Shown: positions 36,103 through 45,504, numbered from the stretch's first letter. The stretch: DNA of 64,000 nt from Dyella sp. RRB7 (GCF_022761115.1 NZ_JAKWJS010000005.1:124001-188000), one strand, 5' to 3'. Made by a program: numbers and translations. The notes: generated by a model from the sequence alone, not told the origin.

Positions 36103-36613
36103 CCAAGTGATTGGTTTGACTAAGCGATGCGGCACTGCATCGTTGGCGATAGGTGACCTGTATGTGCGCCGAAGGCTTTGCCTTGATTGCTGGGCACATC
36201 GCCCATGACTTGGAGCCGAGGGCGAATCTCCGATTACGCTGAGCCTATGTTGCGCGCTGACGAGTTGGGGGATTGCGCATTAATGCTGCAACGCAGCACT
36301 GGATATGCAATCTTCCAACTTGTTTGAAACGCAGCGGGGTATGACTATTCAGTGCCAAACGTGCGCAGTAAATCACCGCAATTCCAGCGACCTAGCGGGC
36401 TTTCAATCGCGCTTGCTTTGAGGTCAAATGAGTTGAGGCAGCGCGAATTTATGGCCAATTTCTTGCCGGGATGAGCGCTGAAGGAGAGTCGCGTGCAATT
36501 GTGGGATGCTTCCTGGTCCGACCAGGTGCGGCACGAGAAACATGCGATAGCTGGCAGCGATTCATGGACAACCTTGATGACGCGTGAGCATCGAGGCGGG
36601 AATTCAGCGGGTC
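36103..36613. other. Intergenic region at the left border of the polysaccharide cluster (about 510 bp)
   Basis: Clearly more AT-rich than the sequence to its left. It starts with small hairpins (AACCAA/TTGGTT at 36101-36116 and CGATGC/GCATCG at 36125-36142) that could end glmS transcription. I found no JUMPstart/ops element, no tRNA and no convincing gene. It must contain the promoter of the glycosyltransferase operon. Confidence 0.5.
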
Positions 36614-38098
36614 ATGAAATTTCTTGTACACGCGCAAGTCGATCAAGGCAGCATAGAAAAGCGCCTGGGATCGGCTGACTACAGTTACTACTTTCTGCTT
36701 CGCGCATTTTCCAATGTGTTATCGGATCTGGGTGAAGTCATTCCTCTGTCGGATCCCGCGCAGGCGTCCGACATTTACGCGCGTTGCGAAGAAGAGGGAG
36801 AGCCCTGCGTGTTGTTGTCCTTTGCACCGCCCCACAAGACGCCCTTGGGACTTGCCTGTCCGACTGTGCCGGTGTTTGCTTGGGAATATCCTAATATTCC
36901 AGAGCGCATCCAGGAGGCGTCCTGGATGCACGATCCCAGGAATGACTGGCGCTATGTCTTCCATCGGACGGGCAGGGCCATTGCCCTGTCCACGCACACG
37001 GTGGATGCCGTGCAGAAGAGTATGGGATCACAATACCCGGTGGTTGCCATTCCTTCGCCAATGAGGGCAAGGCAGCGATTGACGGCTGGGCGGCGGCCAC
37101 CCGACTTGATAAGTACGAGGACGTTGCGCGTACATGGGCGGGTCGTCGACAGCGCCTGCATGGGCTTGAGTCCGGAGGCGCTAGTCAATCCGGCGGACGA
37201 AGACGGCACACTCTTCCGATCCGACGATTTCCGCTACCTGTCCAGTGACCCGAACGATTTTCCTGCTTGCCGTATCACGGACGGTACGAAAGTCTACGCC
37301 CACAGTGCGAAGAGCGACGAGGTGTTGCTGGAGCCAGGTGAGCAATGGCCCGTTGACAGCGGCTGGGATCTGCCACCGTTAGCCACGACGCGTCTGGATT
37401 TGCAGGGCATAATCTACACTGCGGTATTGACGCCAGAGGCTGGGCGAAAGAATTGGTTGGACCTTCTTACCGCATTTTGTTGGACATTCCGCGATATGCC
37501 GGAAGCCACCTTGGTTCTCAAGATGGCAGGAACTGATCTCTCTCTCTATCATCGCCAGTTGGTCATGTTGCTGACCAAGTTGTCGCCAATGAAGTGCCGG
37601 GTTATTGCCATCCATGGTTACATCTCCGATGAGGACTATCAGTCCCTCATATTGGCGACTACCTACTATGTGAACACCTCGTTATGCGAAGGCCTATGTC
37701 TTCCGCTTGTGGAGTTCCTCAGTGCAGGTATCCCGGCGATTGCACCCAATAACACAGCGATGGCTGATTACATCAGCGATAGCATCGCTTTCGTTGTGGC
37801 CAGTTATCCTGGGGTGCCGACTGTCTGGCCTCATGGTGATCTAGAGATCAATTGCACGTTCACCCACCAGCTTGACTGGCAATCACTATCATCGGCTTAT
37901 CAGTGCAGCTTTGCTGTGGCGTGCAAGGAGCCACAGCGATATACCGACATGTCCATGCGTGCTCACGAGGCGATGTATAGCTATTGCGGCGTCGAGACGG
38001 TGAAGCGTCAATTGCAACGATTCCTTTGTCCCGACATCACTCCGCATACAGTGAGTGATGGTGAAACGTCGTCCCTGGCCGAAACTGCCACCTCATGA
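36614..38098 (+). CDS. Glycosyltransferase, GT4-like (tandem copy 1)
   Basis: 494-residue predicted cytoplasmic GT-B glycosyltransferase. The C-terminal half has the GT4 retaining pattern: GRKNWLDLLTAFCWTFRD, then VIAIHGYISDEDYQSLILA and the E-x7-E motif in SLCEGLCLPLVEFLSAGIP. The N-terminal half (YSYYFLLRAFSNVLSDLGEV, CPTVPVFAWEYPNIP) matches the next gene, and about 60 extra residues (about 175-235) interrupt the alignment. The ATG at 36614 aligns with the MKLL start of its neighbour; a GTG at 36584 would add ten residues. It overlaps the next gene by ATGA. The sugar is unknown; rhamnose or mannose fits the precursors made here. Confidence 0.82.
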   Translation: MKFLVHAQVDQGSIEKRLGSADYSYYFLLRAFSNVLSDLGEVIPLSDPAQASDIYARCEEEGEPCVLLSFAPPHKTPLGLACPTVPVFAWEYPNIPERIQEASWMHDPRNDWRYVFHRTGRAIALSTHTVDAVQKSMGSQYPVVAIPSPMRARQRLTAGRRPPDLISTRTLRVHGRVVDSACMGLSPEALVNPADEDGTLFRSDDFRYLSSDPNDFPACRITDGTKVYAHSAKSDEVLLEPGEQWPVDSGWDLPPLATTRLDLQGIIYTAVLTPEAGRKNWLDLLTAFCWTFRDMPEATLVLKMAGTDLSLYHRQLVMLLTKLSPMKCRVIAIHGYISDEDYQSLILATTYYVNTSLCEGLCLPLVEFLSAGIPAIAPNNTAMADYISDSIAFVVASYPGVPTVWPHGDLEINCTFTHQLDWQSLSSAYQCSFAVACKEPQRYTDMSMRAHEAMYSYCGVETVKRQLQRFLCPDITPHTVSDGETSSLAETATS

Positions 38099-39405
38099 AG
38101 TTGCTTACCTACACCAGCACGCCGGCACGTGACTTGCAGTCTCAGCTAGGTCGGCCGGAATACAGCTACCGTTTTGTCGTCCAGGAGTTCAGGCCGCTGC
38201 TTCGGAGTCTGGGTGACGTGATCGAAGTAGAGCATCCGGAGTGGGAAGTCGATGCCATATATGAGGCATGCCGTCGCCATGGCGAGGAATGTGTGTTCCT
38301 TTGCTTCATGCCTCCTAACAAGACGCCGGTAGGCCTTGCCTGCCCGACTATTCCGGTTTTTGCTTGGGAGTACGAGGCGCTTCCCTTCGAGGCCTTCGGA
38401 GGCAAACCTCGCAATGACTGGCGACGAGTTTTGGCTAGTGTTGGCTCTGCATTGACGCACTCGACCTACACAGTCGAGTGCACGCGGGCTGCCATGGGCA
38501 ACCAATTTCCCATTGCCTCGGTACCAGCACCCTTATGGGACAGGATGCAATCGCCGCGTGAGCCGCTATCCGCGCCGGCGATCCTGTCGATCGATGCCAT
38601 TGTGATCGACAGCCACTTGATAGATCTGTTTGCTTACCGGCGCAGCGCCATTAATGCGGCATTGCCAAAAGTGTTGCCAGTGCCGCCCGGTTGCGAGTTC
38701 GGGCGGCACAACATCGTGCTGGATGGCATTCTGTATACGGCAATCTTCAACCCATTTGATGGAAGAAAGAACTGGCTGATGATGGTGAGCGCTTTCTGCG
38801 AGGCGCTCCGTGACAGATCGGATGCTACTCTTCTGATCAAGCTGACCCATCATGATCCGGCTGAGATCATTCCCGAGATCATTGAGGCAATCTACAAGAT
38901 GGGGCCGATGCAGTGTCGGGTCGTGCTGGTGCATGCTTACCTGCATCAGTCAGCCTATGATCTGCTGCTGGCAGCAACGACCTTCGCGGTGAATGCCTCA
39001 CACGGTGAGGGGCAATGCCTGCCGCTGATGGAATACATGGCGGCAGGCAAGGTCGCCGTTGCACCCCGTCATACCTCCATGCGGGACTATATCGATCACG
39101 ATTGCGCCTTTGTGGTCGATTCAACGGAGGAAATCGGGACTTGGCCGCATGATCCCCGGCAGATCTTCCGGACACTAAGGCAGCGGATCCATTATCACTC
39201 GTTGGTTGCCGCCTTTAGGCAAAGCTATTACGTGGCGACCAAGGAGCCTGCTGTCTACGAGGCCATGTCGCGGGCCGCAATCGACTCCTTGCGGCGATAC
39301 TGCTCGATGGAGGTCGTACGCCCGCGCTTGGAACAGAGCATTCGCGAACGGTTGGATGCACATGCAGCCAATCCCGTGAGCAAGGTTTCCAATGTCTGCG
39401 CTTGA
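38095..39405 (+). CDS. Glycosyltransferase, GT4-like (tandem copy 2)
   Basis: 436-residue paralogue of the preceding protein. Shared landmarks are YSYRFVVQEFRPLLRSLGDV, KTPVGLACPTIPVFAWEYE, the NDWRRV stretch, GRKNWLMMVSAFCEALRD, MGPMQCRVVLVHAYLHQSAY and the E-x7-E site in SHGEGQCLPLMEYMAAGK. It starts within the stop of copy 1 and its own 3-prime end overlaps the acyltransferase gene by 14 bases, so all are translated as one operon. It likely adds a sugar with retention to a lipid-linked glycan at the inner face of the membrane. Confidence 0.83.
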   Translation: MKLLTYTSTPARDLQSQLGRPEYSYRFVVQEFRPLLRSLGDVIEVEHPEWEVDAIYEACRRHGEECVFLCFMPPNKTPVGLACPTIPVFAWEYEALPFEAFGGKPRNDWRRVLASVGSALTHSTYTVECTRAAMGNQFPIASVPAPLWDRMQSPREPLSAPAILSIDAIVIDSHLIDLFAYRRSAINAALPKVLPVPPGCEFGRHNIVLDGILYTAIFNPFDGRKNWLMMVSAFCEALRDRSDATLLIKLTHHDPAEIIPEIIEAIYKMGPMQCRVVLVHAYLHQSAYDLLLAATTFAVNASHGEGQCLPLMEYMAAGKVAVAPRHTSMRDYIDHDCAFVVDSTEEIGTWPHDPRQIFRTLRQRIHYHSLVAAFRQSYYVATKEPAVYEAMSRAAIDSLRRYCSMEVVRPRLEQSIRERLDAHAANPVSKVSNVCA

Positions 39406-40609
39406 CCTTACCCGTCAATCAGGCCAGAGGAACCTCGAGATTGAAGTCCTGCGTGCCCTGGCAGTGATCGGTGTTGCAGTACATCACTTGCAGGGTGTGT
39501 TGTTTCAGCCTGGCTTGCAGTCCCTGACTGCATTGTTTCACTACGCTGACTTTTGGTGGGGCGTAGACCTGTTTTTTGCTATTTCCGGCTTTGTGATTGC
39601 GCGAGGGTTGCTCCCGCAGCTAGGAGGGGAAAGGGGGGCGGGGCGCTACTGGCCTAGCTGGATAGGGGCATTTTGGATTCGTCGTTTCTTGCGGTTACTT
39701 CCTTCTGCATGGCTTTGGTTGACGCTGACGTTGCTAGCAGTTTTCCTGTTCAACAAGACCGGCGTATTCGGGAGCGTTGAGGCTAATCTCAAGGCAACGC
39801 TTGCGGGCGTACTGAACATTGCCAACTTTCGCCTGGCGGACGCTATGTTCCGGTATGAGTACGGTGCCAGTTTCGTCTATTGGAGCCTGTCGCTGGAAGA
39901 GCAGTTTTATCTGGTACTCCCAGTCTTGTTGCTAGTCCTTCGGCGTCACGTTGCATGGTTGCTGGTGGCCGTCTTTGTGGCGCAGGCGCTGATCTTTCGC
40001 TCGGTGTTCTGGATGACCATGCGTACGGACGCCTTGGCTCTGGGGGTGCTGATCGCGATGCTGGAGCAGGGGAGGATCTGGATCGTGGTCGATCCGCGCT
40101 GGGTGGCGAGGTTCCCGGTATCGCGCACGATGGCGGTGCTGCTCCCGTTGGCGGGAATGTGCGTATTCGCATCGGGATGGATGGAGAAATGGCCCTACCG
40201 GGTGAGCTCCATCGCCATGCTAGCCGCGTGGCTTGTGTGGATGGCCTCGTATGCCAGCGGCTATGTCATGGGAGATGGCTACCCAAGGCGTTGGCTGGCT
40301 TGGATCGGAGCACGATCCTATGCGATCTACCTGATCCACGTGCCGGTTTATTTCGGCATGAGGGAGGCCACACAGCGTTTGATCGATGCAGGTGTCATCC
40401 ATCGCTGGCCACCGTCGTGGCTATCGTTGCTAATCGCGCTGGTGCTGATCGGCTTGCTTGCGGAGCTTAACTATCAATGGGTTGAGCAGCCCCTCAGGGC
40501 GTATGGCAGGCGGTTGGCCGATGCCTTTGAGTGCTGGTGCAAGGGGCACGACGGGCGGGCGCGCGATGAACAGGCGTCTCGCTTGGGTTCGGTGGCCTCT
40601 TCGCCATGA
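39392..40609 (+). CDS. Acyltransferase family 3 membrane protein (copy 1)
   Basis: 405-residue polytopic protein of the acyltransferase-3 (OafA/NodX-like) family, which O-acetylates surface polysaccharides from cytoplasmic acyl-CoA. The start NLEIEVLRALAVIGVAVHHL contains the catalytic-type His pair region, followed by FWWGVDLFFAISGFVIARGL, FWIRRFLRLLPSAWLWLTL and YWSLSLEEQFYLVLPVLLLV, all hallmark segments. Ten or so membrane helices are expected and there is no periplasmic SGNH domain. It overlaps both neighbours, so it belongs to the glycan operon. Confidence 0.9.
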   Translation: MSALDLTRQSGQRNLEIEVLRALAVIGVAVHHLQGVLFQPGLQSLTALFHYADFWWGVDLFFAISGFVIARGLLPQLGGERGAGRYWPSWIGAFWIRRFLRLLPSAWLWLTLTLLAVFLFNKTGVFGSVEANLKATLAGVLNIANFRLADAMFRYEYGASFVYWSLSLEEQFYLVLPVLLLVLRRHVAWLLVAVFVAQALIFRSVFWMTMRTDALALGVLIAMLEQGRIWIVVDPRWVARFPVSRTMAVLLPLAGMCVFASGWMEKWPYRVSSIAMLAAWLVWMASYASGYVMGDGYPRRWLAWIGARSYAIYLIHVPVYFGMREATQRLIDAGVIHRWPPSWLSLLIALVLIGLLAELNYQWVEQPLRAYGRRLADAFECWCKGHDGRARDEQASRLGSVASSP

Positions 40610-41769
40610 GTGCGCCGGAAGCAGCATCCCGACTGTGGCGTCGATGGATTTCGCGGCTCGAACGTGAGGTCACTAGCATGTACAGCCTTTCCAAGACGCT
40701 GGAGCGTGATAGAAACAACTTTGACCTGATTCGTCTGGGCGCTGCACTGATGGTCATGGTCGGCCATGCGTTCGGCATCACGGGGAGCCACGAGATGGAG
40801 GTCATGCTGCGGTTTACGCACAGGGAGACCTTTGGCAGCTTGGCGGTCTACAGTTTTTTTCTGATCAGTGGATTGTTGGTCTCGGCCAGCTATGTGAAGC
40901 AAGATTCCCCCGGACGCTTTGCAGTGCTGCGACTCCTGCGTATCTACCCCGGTGCGCTGACCTGTGCAGCGGTCATTGGTTTGGTGGTGGCACCCACGTT
41001 TACCAGTACGCCGCTGGCGTCTTATTTTTCGAGCGACGAGGTGCGGCGCTGGCTGATGCACAACATGTCGCTGATAGGGCGCCTCGGTAGTCCGTTACCC
41101 CACGTGTTCAGCAGCAACCCCCTTCCCGGATTTGTCCATCCGAATGTCTGGACCTTGCCCATCGAGTTGGAGTGCTATGCGGTAGTGCTGGTGGTCGGTC
41201 TGTCCGGCCTGATCCGTACTCGGGTGGGCATGACGCTGGCCGTAGCAGTGGCCGGGCTGATCTTTGCCTACTTCGCCGCGCATCCGCCGCAGCATTTTAA
41301 CCTTGGCAACATCTTCATCGTCCCCCTGGGGTATTCGTTCTACCCGGTTCCCTTTTTCCTGTTGGGCATGCTGCTTTATGCTTTTCGGGATCATGTGAAG
41401 TTGCATTGGCTACCTGCGGCTGTCTTGCTGATTGCCTATGTAATGTTTCGTGAAGGGCGTTGGGGCGTCATCCTGCTTTATCCAGCTCTTGTCTATGGCG
41501 TGCTTTGGCTTGCGTCGGCGCCCTTCCTGCGGCGTTTCAAGCCGCACCATGACTATTCTTATGGCATCTACCTTTACGGTTGGGTTGTGCAGCAGGCGGT
41601 GACCAATTTGTGTCCAGGCTTGGATCACAACACGAGTCTTGTAGTGGCCATTCCCGTGACGGTGATTGTGGCGTCGCTGTCCTGGCACTTCGTGGAGCGC
41701 CCATGCCTGCTCGCCATTCGAAGCAAATCTCCCGCGCATCACCATGCCGTCGGCGTCCCTATGGGATGA
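40606..41769 (+). CDS. Acyltransferase family 3 membrane protein (copy 2)
   Basis: 387-residue acyltransferase-3 protein, distinct from copy 1. Landmarks are RNNFDLIRLGAALMVMVGHA with the His, YSFFLISGLLVSASY, the FAVLRLLRIYPGALTCA helix and NVWTLPIELECYAVVLVVG. It starts by ATGA overlap with copy 1; a second ATG about 25 codons in (MYSLSKTLERDRNN) could also serve. It probably adds a second acetyl or similar acyl group to the block A glycan. The last 20 residues are non-membrane and His-rich. Confidence 0.88.
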   Translation: MSAPEAASRLWRRWISRLEREVTSMYSLSKTLERDRNNFDLIRLGAALMVMVGHAFGITGSHEMEVMLRFTHRETFGSLAVYSFFLISGLLVSASYVKQDSPGRFAVLRLLRIYPGALTCAAVIGLVVAPTFTSTPLASYFSSDEVRRWLMHNMSLIGRLGSPLPHVFSSNPLPGFVHPNVWTLPIELECYAVVLVVGLSGLIRTRVGMTLAVAVAGLIFAYFAAHPPQHFNLGNIFIVPLGYSFYPVPFFLLGMLLYAFRDHVKLHWLPAAVLLIAYVMFREGRWGVILLYPALVYGVLWLASAPFLRRFKPHHDYSYGIYLYGWVVQQAVTNLCPGLDHNTSLVVAIPVTVIVASLSWHFVERPCLLAIRSKSPAHHHAVGVPMG

Positions 41770-41827
41770 CGCGCCGTGCCGGTTCATCGCGCTCCTACCA
41801 CTGAACATAGAATGACAGCACATAGCC

Positions 41828-42694
41828 ATGTTTGAACTGACCAAGAAGCTGTTGGGCCTGGGTTCGAAGGACCGCAACCAAGCGGACCCGGTGCACTTGG
41901 CGCCTTCGGATGAGGGGCAGCCGAAGGACGAACTCGCTGGAGTCACTGGCCTGGGGCTTCGCGACATGGTCATGAGCGGATGGTTCTCGGCCGATAAGGG
42001 CGAACTGTTCCGGGGATTCTCTGTCGGACCGGACGATACGGTCGTGGACGTGGGTTGTGGTGACGGTGGTTACGGCGTGTTTTGTGCTCGCCTTGGGGCG
42101 CATGTCATCGCAATTGACGTCGATGAGGAAGTCGTGGCGGCGATGGCCAAGCGTCTTGAGGCGGCGAATCCTGGCCGCAATACCGCCTATGTCAGCGACG
42201 CTTGCCCATTGCCGCTGAGCAGTGGATTGGCCTCGCGCGTTCTCTGTATGGAAGTGCTGGAGCACGTCCCTAACCCTGACGCAGTCCTCGCCGAATTGTT
42301 TCGTGTTGGTAAGCCCGGTGCGCTTTATCTACTGACCGTGCCTGATGCCTTGCAGGAGGGGCTGCAGAAGCTTGTGGCGCCGCCCAGCTATTTCCAGGTT
42401 CCTCATCACATACGGATCATTGGCCGAGAAGAGTTCGAGCAGATGGTGACGCGCGCGGGCTTCGAGGTCCTCGAGCATACCCAGCATGGTTTCTTCTGGG
42501 CGGTGTGGTGGGGGCTTGTGTGGGCCTGCGATGTCGACCTCGCGGAGCCTGACCATCCGGCGTTGGATCATTGGGCCGCCGCCTGGAAGGCCATTCTCGA
42601 CCAGCCAAATGGCAAGGAATACAAGCAGAAACTGGACGTCTTTCTGCCGAAGCATCGGGTGATCGTGGCACGCAAGCCTTTCACCGGGGCATGA
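41828..42694 (+). CDS. Class I SAM-dependent methyltransferase
   Basis: 288-residue methyltransferase with a Rossmann-type SAM domain. Motif I is VVDVGCGDGGYGVF (about residue 70-84), motif II AIDVDEEVV, and the acidic-loop strand RVLCMEVLEHVPNPDAVL. A short N-terminal extension (FELTKKLLGLGSKDRN) looks amphipathic and could touch the membrane. It is the last gene before the first Wzm/Wzt pair, the usual place for a chain-modifying or chain-terminating methyltransferase in ABC-dependent O-antigen loci, though it could instead methylate a sugar nucleotide. It has no coiled coil. Confidence 0.85.
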   Translation: MFELTKKLLGLGSKDRNQADPVHLAPSDEGQPKDELAGVTGLGLRDMVMSGWFSADKGELFRGFSVGPDDTVVDVGCGDGGYGVFCARLGAHVIAIDVDEEVVAAMAKRLEAANPGRNTAYVSDACPLPLSSGLASRVLCMEVLEHVPNPDAVLAELFRVGKPGALYLLTVPDALQEGLQKLVAPPSYFQVPHHIRIIGREEFEQMVTRAGFEVLEHTQHGFFWAVWWGLVWACDVDLAEPDHPALDHWAAAWKAILDQPNGKEYKQKLDVFLPKHRVIVARKPFTGA

Positions 42695-42719
42695 ATCAAA
42701 TGTTTGAAGTGGGTTTGTT

Positions 42720-43517
42720 ATGAGTGTGAATCTGGCCATTGCGATATGGCGTTATCGGGGCTTCATCCTGGGTAGCGTCAAGCGGGATTTTCAATCGCGC
42801 TATCAGAACTCCCTGCTGGGTGCGGCCTGGGCCGTTGTCCAGCCGCTAGCAATGATCGTTGTCTACACAGTGATCTTTGCGGAAATGATGCGTACCCGGC
42901 TTCCAGGTACCAGTGGAACTTTTTCCTACAGCATTTACCTTTGCTCGGGATTGCTCACATGGGGCCTGTTTTCGGAGATTGTGATGCGCGGGCAGGGTGT
43001 GTTCCTGGACAACGGCAACATGATCAAGAAGCTCAATTTCCCGCGCATTTGCCTACCCGCGATCTCCGTGCTTAACGCGTTGGTAAATTTCTCGATCACT
43101 TTCGCCATCTTCATCGCGTTCCTGTTATTGACTCGAAGCTTTCCCGGGTTGGTGGTATTGAGTGCGCTCCCTGTGTTGATCGTACAGATCGGCTTTGCCA
43201 CGGGCCTAGGTATCATCGCTGGCGTACTGAACGTGTTCTTCCGGGATGTCGGACAGTTCATCGGCATCCTTTTGCAGTTCTGGTTCTGGTTCACGCCGAT
43301 CGTCTATTCCACGGCGTCGCTAGCGCCGGCGGCCCGCAATCTCATTGGCTTCAACCCCATGGAGCCCATCGCGCAGGCGTACCAAGGCATCTTTGTGTAT
43401 GGACGGGCACCCGACTGGTCGCGAATCTTTCCTGTTGCGGTGATGGCGTTGATCCTATGTGTGGGCGGGCTCTGGCTTTTTCGCCGCCGCGCCGGCGAGA
43501 TGGTGGACGAACTCTGA
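42720..43517 (+). CDS. wzm: O-antigen ABC transporter permease Wzm, first pair
   Basis: 265-residue inner-membrane protein of the ABC-2 family. It begins with the amphipathic gate segment IWRYRGFILGSVKRDFQSRY and then NSLLGAAWAVVQPLAMIVVY. About six membrane helices follow; LFSEIVMRGQGVFLDNGNMIKKL, FPRICLPAISVLNALVNF and FWFWFTPIVY are characteristic of polysaccharide exporters. It moves lipid-linked O-polysaccharide to the periplasm. Its stop shares one base with the start of the ATPase gene. It is a clear paralogue of the permease at 51904. Confidence 0.93.
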   Translation: MSVNLAIAIWRYRGFILGSVKRDFQSRYQNSLLGAAWAVVQPLAMIVVYTVIFAEMMRTRLPGTSGTFSYSIYLCSGLLTWGLFSEIVMRGQGVFLDNGNMIKKLNFPRICLPAISVLNALVNFSITFAIFIAFLLLTRSFPGLVVLSALPVLIVQIGFATGLGIIAGVLNVFFRDVGQFIGILLQFWFWFTPIVYSTASLAPAARNLIGFNPMEPIAQAYQGIFVYGRAPDWSRIFPVAVMALILCVGGLWLFRRRAGEMVDEL

Positions 43518-44785
43518 TGGGCGATATACATGTCAATGGCCTGGGTAAGGCTTACAAGCGTTATCCCAATCAGTGGTCAAGGCTCCTTGAGTGGGTCCTT
43601 CCGTTCGGGTTGCGTCGGCACGAATTAACTTGGGTGCTTGAGGACATCGACTTTCACCTGCGAGCGGGTGAAGCTGTTGGCATCGTTGGTTGCAATGGCG
43701 CGGGCAAGAGCACCTTGTTGAAGATGCTTGCCGGCACCGTTAGACCCACTTGCGGTGAGATTGCGATCGGTGGGCGGGTAGCGGCCATGCTTGAGCTTGG
43801 CATGGGTTTTCACCCGGATTTCACCGGCAGGCAGAACGCGGTGATGAATGGCCAGTTGCTGGGCTTGTCGGTGGAAGAGATCAACGAACTGATGCCCGAT
43901 ATAGAGGAATTCGCGGAGATCGGTGAGTACATTGACCTACCGGTGCGGACTTACTCCAGTGGTATGCAGATGCGACTGGCCTTCAGCGTGGCGACCGCCA
44001 AGCGGCCAGATATCCTAATCGTGGATGAAGCGCTATCGGTCGGCGATTCGTACTTTCAGCACAAAAGTTTCGAGCGAATTAGAGCGTTCCGCAAAGCAGG
44101 GACGACACTGCTTATTGTTTCCCACGATCGTTATGCCATCCAAACGGTATGCGACCGTGCCATCCTGTTGGATCAGGGGCGTATCTGCATGCAGGGCGAA
44201 CCGGTCGATGTGCTGGACTACTACAACGCGCTGATGGCTGAGCGTGATTTTAAGACCGTGCGGCAGACCGTGCTTGTGGACGGCCGGGTGGCAACGGTTT
44301 CAGGTACCGGTGAGGCCACCATTACCGACGTTCAGCTACTGGATGCCAAAGGCAGCGCGGCGGATGCTGTTGCGGTCGGTGAGAAACTCTGCCTAAAAAT
44401 CAGCGTTCGCACGGCTAGTGTGGTGCCCAGGCTGGTGCTTGGCTTCATGATCAAGGATCGACTGGGCCAGTGCATTTACGGCATCAACACGCACCGGCTT
44501 GATCGCCCTCTGCTTGACATGGCGGATGGTGACGTAGCTACCTATGAGTTCCGCTTCGAAGCGGCGCTCGGCAAAGGGAGCTATTCGGTTTCTTTGTCGC
44601 TATCGCGAGAGGATTCGCATATCGACAAGAACTACGAATGGCGGGACAACGCGTTGATCTTCCATGTGTACAACAATGGCAAGGAAGACTTCGTTGGCTG
44701 CAATTGGCTGGATGCGAAGGTTGATGTTCGTCGCAATGGCTGTCAGGTGCTCCGCGCTGGTGCGAACCATAACGCGCCCGGCTGA
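43517..44785 (+). CDS. wzt: O-antigen ABC transporter ATPase Wzt with C-terminal glycan-binding domain, first pair
   Basis: 422-residue ATPase. Walker A GCNGAGKST at residues 58-66, ABC signature TYSSGMQMRLAFSVA, Walker B ILIVDEALSVGD and the His switch VSHDR. After about residue 265 comes a beta-sandwich Wzt-C domain: SGTGEATITDVQLLDAKG, LVLGFMIKDRLGQCIYGINT and SREDSHIDKNYEWRDNALIF. In E. coli O8/O9a this domain binds the finished chain terminus, so a chain-end selective export mechanism is likely. The ATG at 43517 shares its A with the Wzm stop. It ends block A. Confidence 0.94.
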   Translation: MGDIHVNGLGKAYKRYPNQWSRLLEWVLPFGLRRHELTWVLEDIDFHLRAGEAVGIVGCNGAGKSTLLKMLAGTVRPTCGEIAIGGRVAAMLELGMGFHPDFTGRQNAVMNGQLLGLSVEEINELMPDIEEFAEIGEYIDLPVRTYSSGMQMRLAFSVATAKRPDILIVDEALSVGDSYFQHKSFERIRAFRKAGTTLLIVSHDRYAIQTVCDRAILLDQGRICMQGEPVDVLDYYNALMAERDFKTVRQTVLVDGRVATVSGTGEATITDVQLLDAKGSAADAVAVGEKLCLKISVRTASVVPRLVLGFMIKDRLGQCIYGINTHRLDRPLLDMADGDVATYEFRFEAALGKGSYSVSLSLSREDSHIDKNYEWRDNALIFHVYNNGKEDFVGCNWLDAKVDVRRNGCQVLRAGANHNAPG

Positions 44786-44911
44786 CAAGATGAGATGGCC
44801 AAGTAGGCCGGGCGGAAAAGTCTTCGGTTGCGGCATGAGCGGTACACCAGCCCTTTCGCAGCACAAACGCCGTCGAGGAGGGCTTGGGCCGCGTCCGACG
44901 TGTCATTGGCG

Positions 44912-45298
44912 CTATTTTTGTCGTGAACGGCCGCGCCTCAGCAGTACGGATAGTGCGCGCAGCGGGGCGGTAACGCGCCACGAGGTGCTGCTCAGGAAAT
45001 CGGACTGTATAGCCTCGAGCCGCTGCTGCATTGTGGTTTCGATATTTTCCAGTTTTGCCTCAAGCTGCTCCAGTTCTACTACGAGGGCGTGGCGCTGCGC
45101 ATGGGCGCGCCGCAGGTCTTCTGCATGCCGCGCTTCCCATTCGTGCCGCTCCGCTTGCAGCGCGCTCAGTTGAGCCCGAGCTACCGAGCATTCATGCTCG
45201 AGTTCGATGAGCTTGGCCAGTCGGTCGTTAGCGACGGCATGCCAATCCAGTACTGCGGATGATTTGCCGTCGGTCAGAAGCTGGCTAGAGTCTTTCAT
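44912..45298 (-). CDS. Small coiled-coil protein with SWR-x-T-x-P-x-R tail
   Basis: 128-residue protein, not assignable to a catalytic family. Residues about 25-95 are a predicted coiled coil (LAKLIELEHECSVARAQLSA, LVVELEQLEAKLENIETTMQ). The C-terminus has TSWRVTAPLRALSVLLRRGR, an amphipathic basic helix. A similar tail (SWRLTKPFRWIVRKF) follows the coiled coil of the FkbM methyltransferase at 53.9 kb, and such tails are common in glycan-cluster proteins. The gene is leftward, 206 bp beyond manC, and convergent with wzt. It may be a separate scaffold subunit for a methyltransferase or glycosyltransferase (inference). Confidence 0.6.
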   Translation of the reverse strand: MKDSSQLLTDGKSSAVLDWHAVANDRLAKLIELEHECSVARAQLSALQAERHEWEARHAEDLRRAHAQRHALVVELEQLEAKLENIETTMQQRLEAIQSDFLSSTSWRVTAPLRALSVLLRRGRSRQK

Positions 45299-45504
45299 CT
45301 GCGATGTTCTCTCGATGCAGGAAAACGCGACCGGAAGGTGCTGTGATGGAGTGGCGCAACGTACCTTCCTGGGCAGCCCGCCGATTTGATGGTTGGGTCA
45401 GGTTGATGCGTCAGGCATCGGTTGTCGTCCCCTTGGGAGTTCCGGTTAGTATGTTGGGGTGACGCAAGGGCCGCCGGTTTGCAGCACCTTGCATCCGAGA
45501 TCCA

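Noticed and set aside
36103-36613. Search for a JUMPstart/ops element at the start of the polysaccharide operon
   Set aside because: No GGCGGTAGC-like sequence or related 39-bp element is visible.
36614-44785. Wzx/Wzy-dependent O-antigen pathway
   Set aside because: The polytopic proteins here are acyltransferase-3 and ABC-2 permeases; no flippase or polymerase pattern is present.
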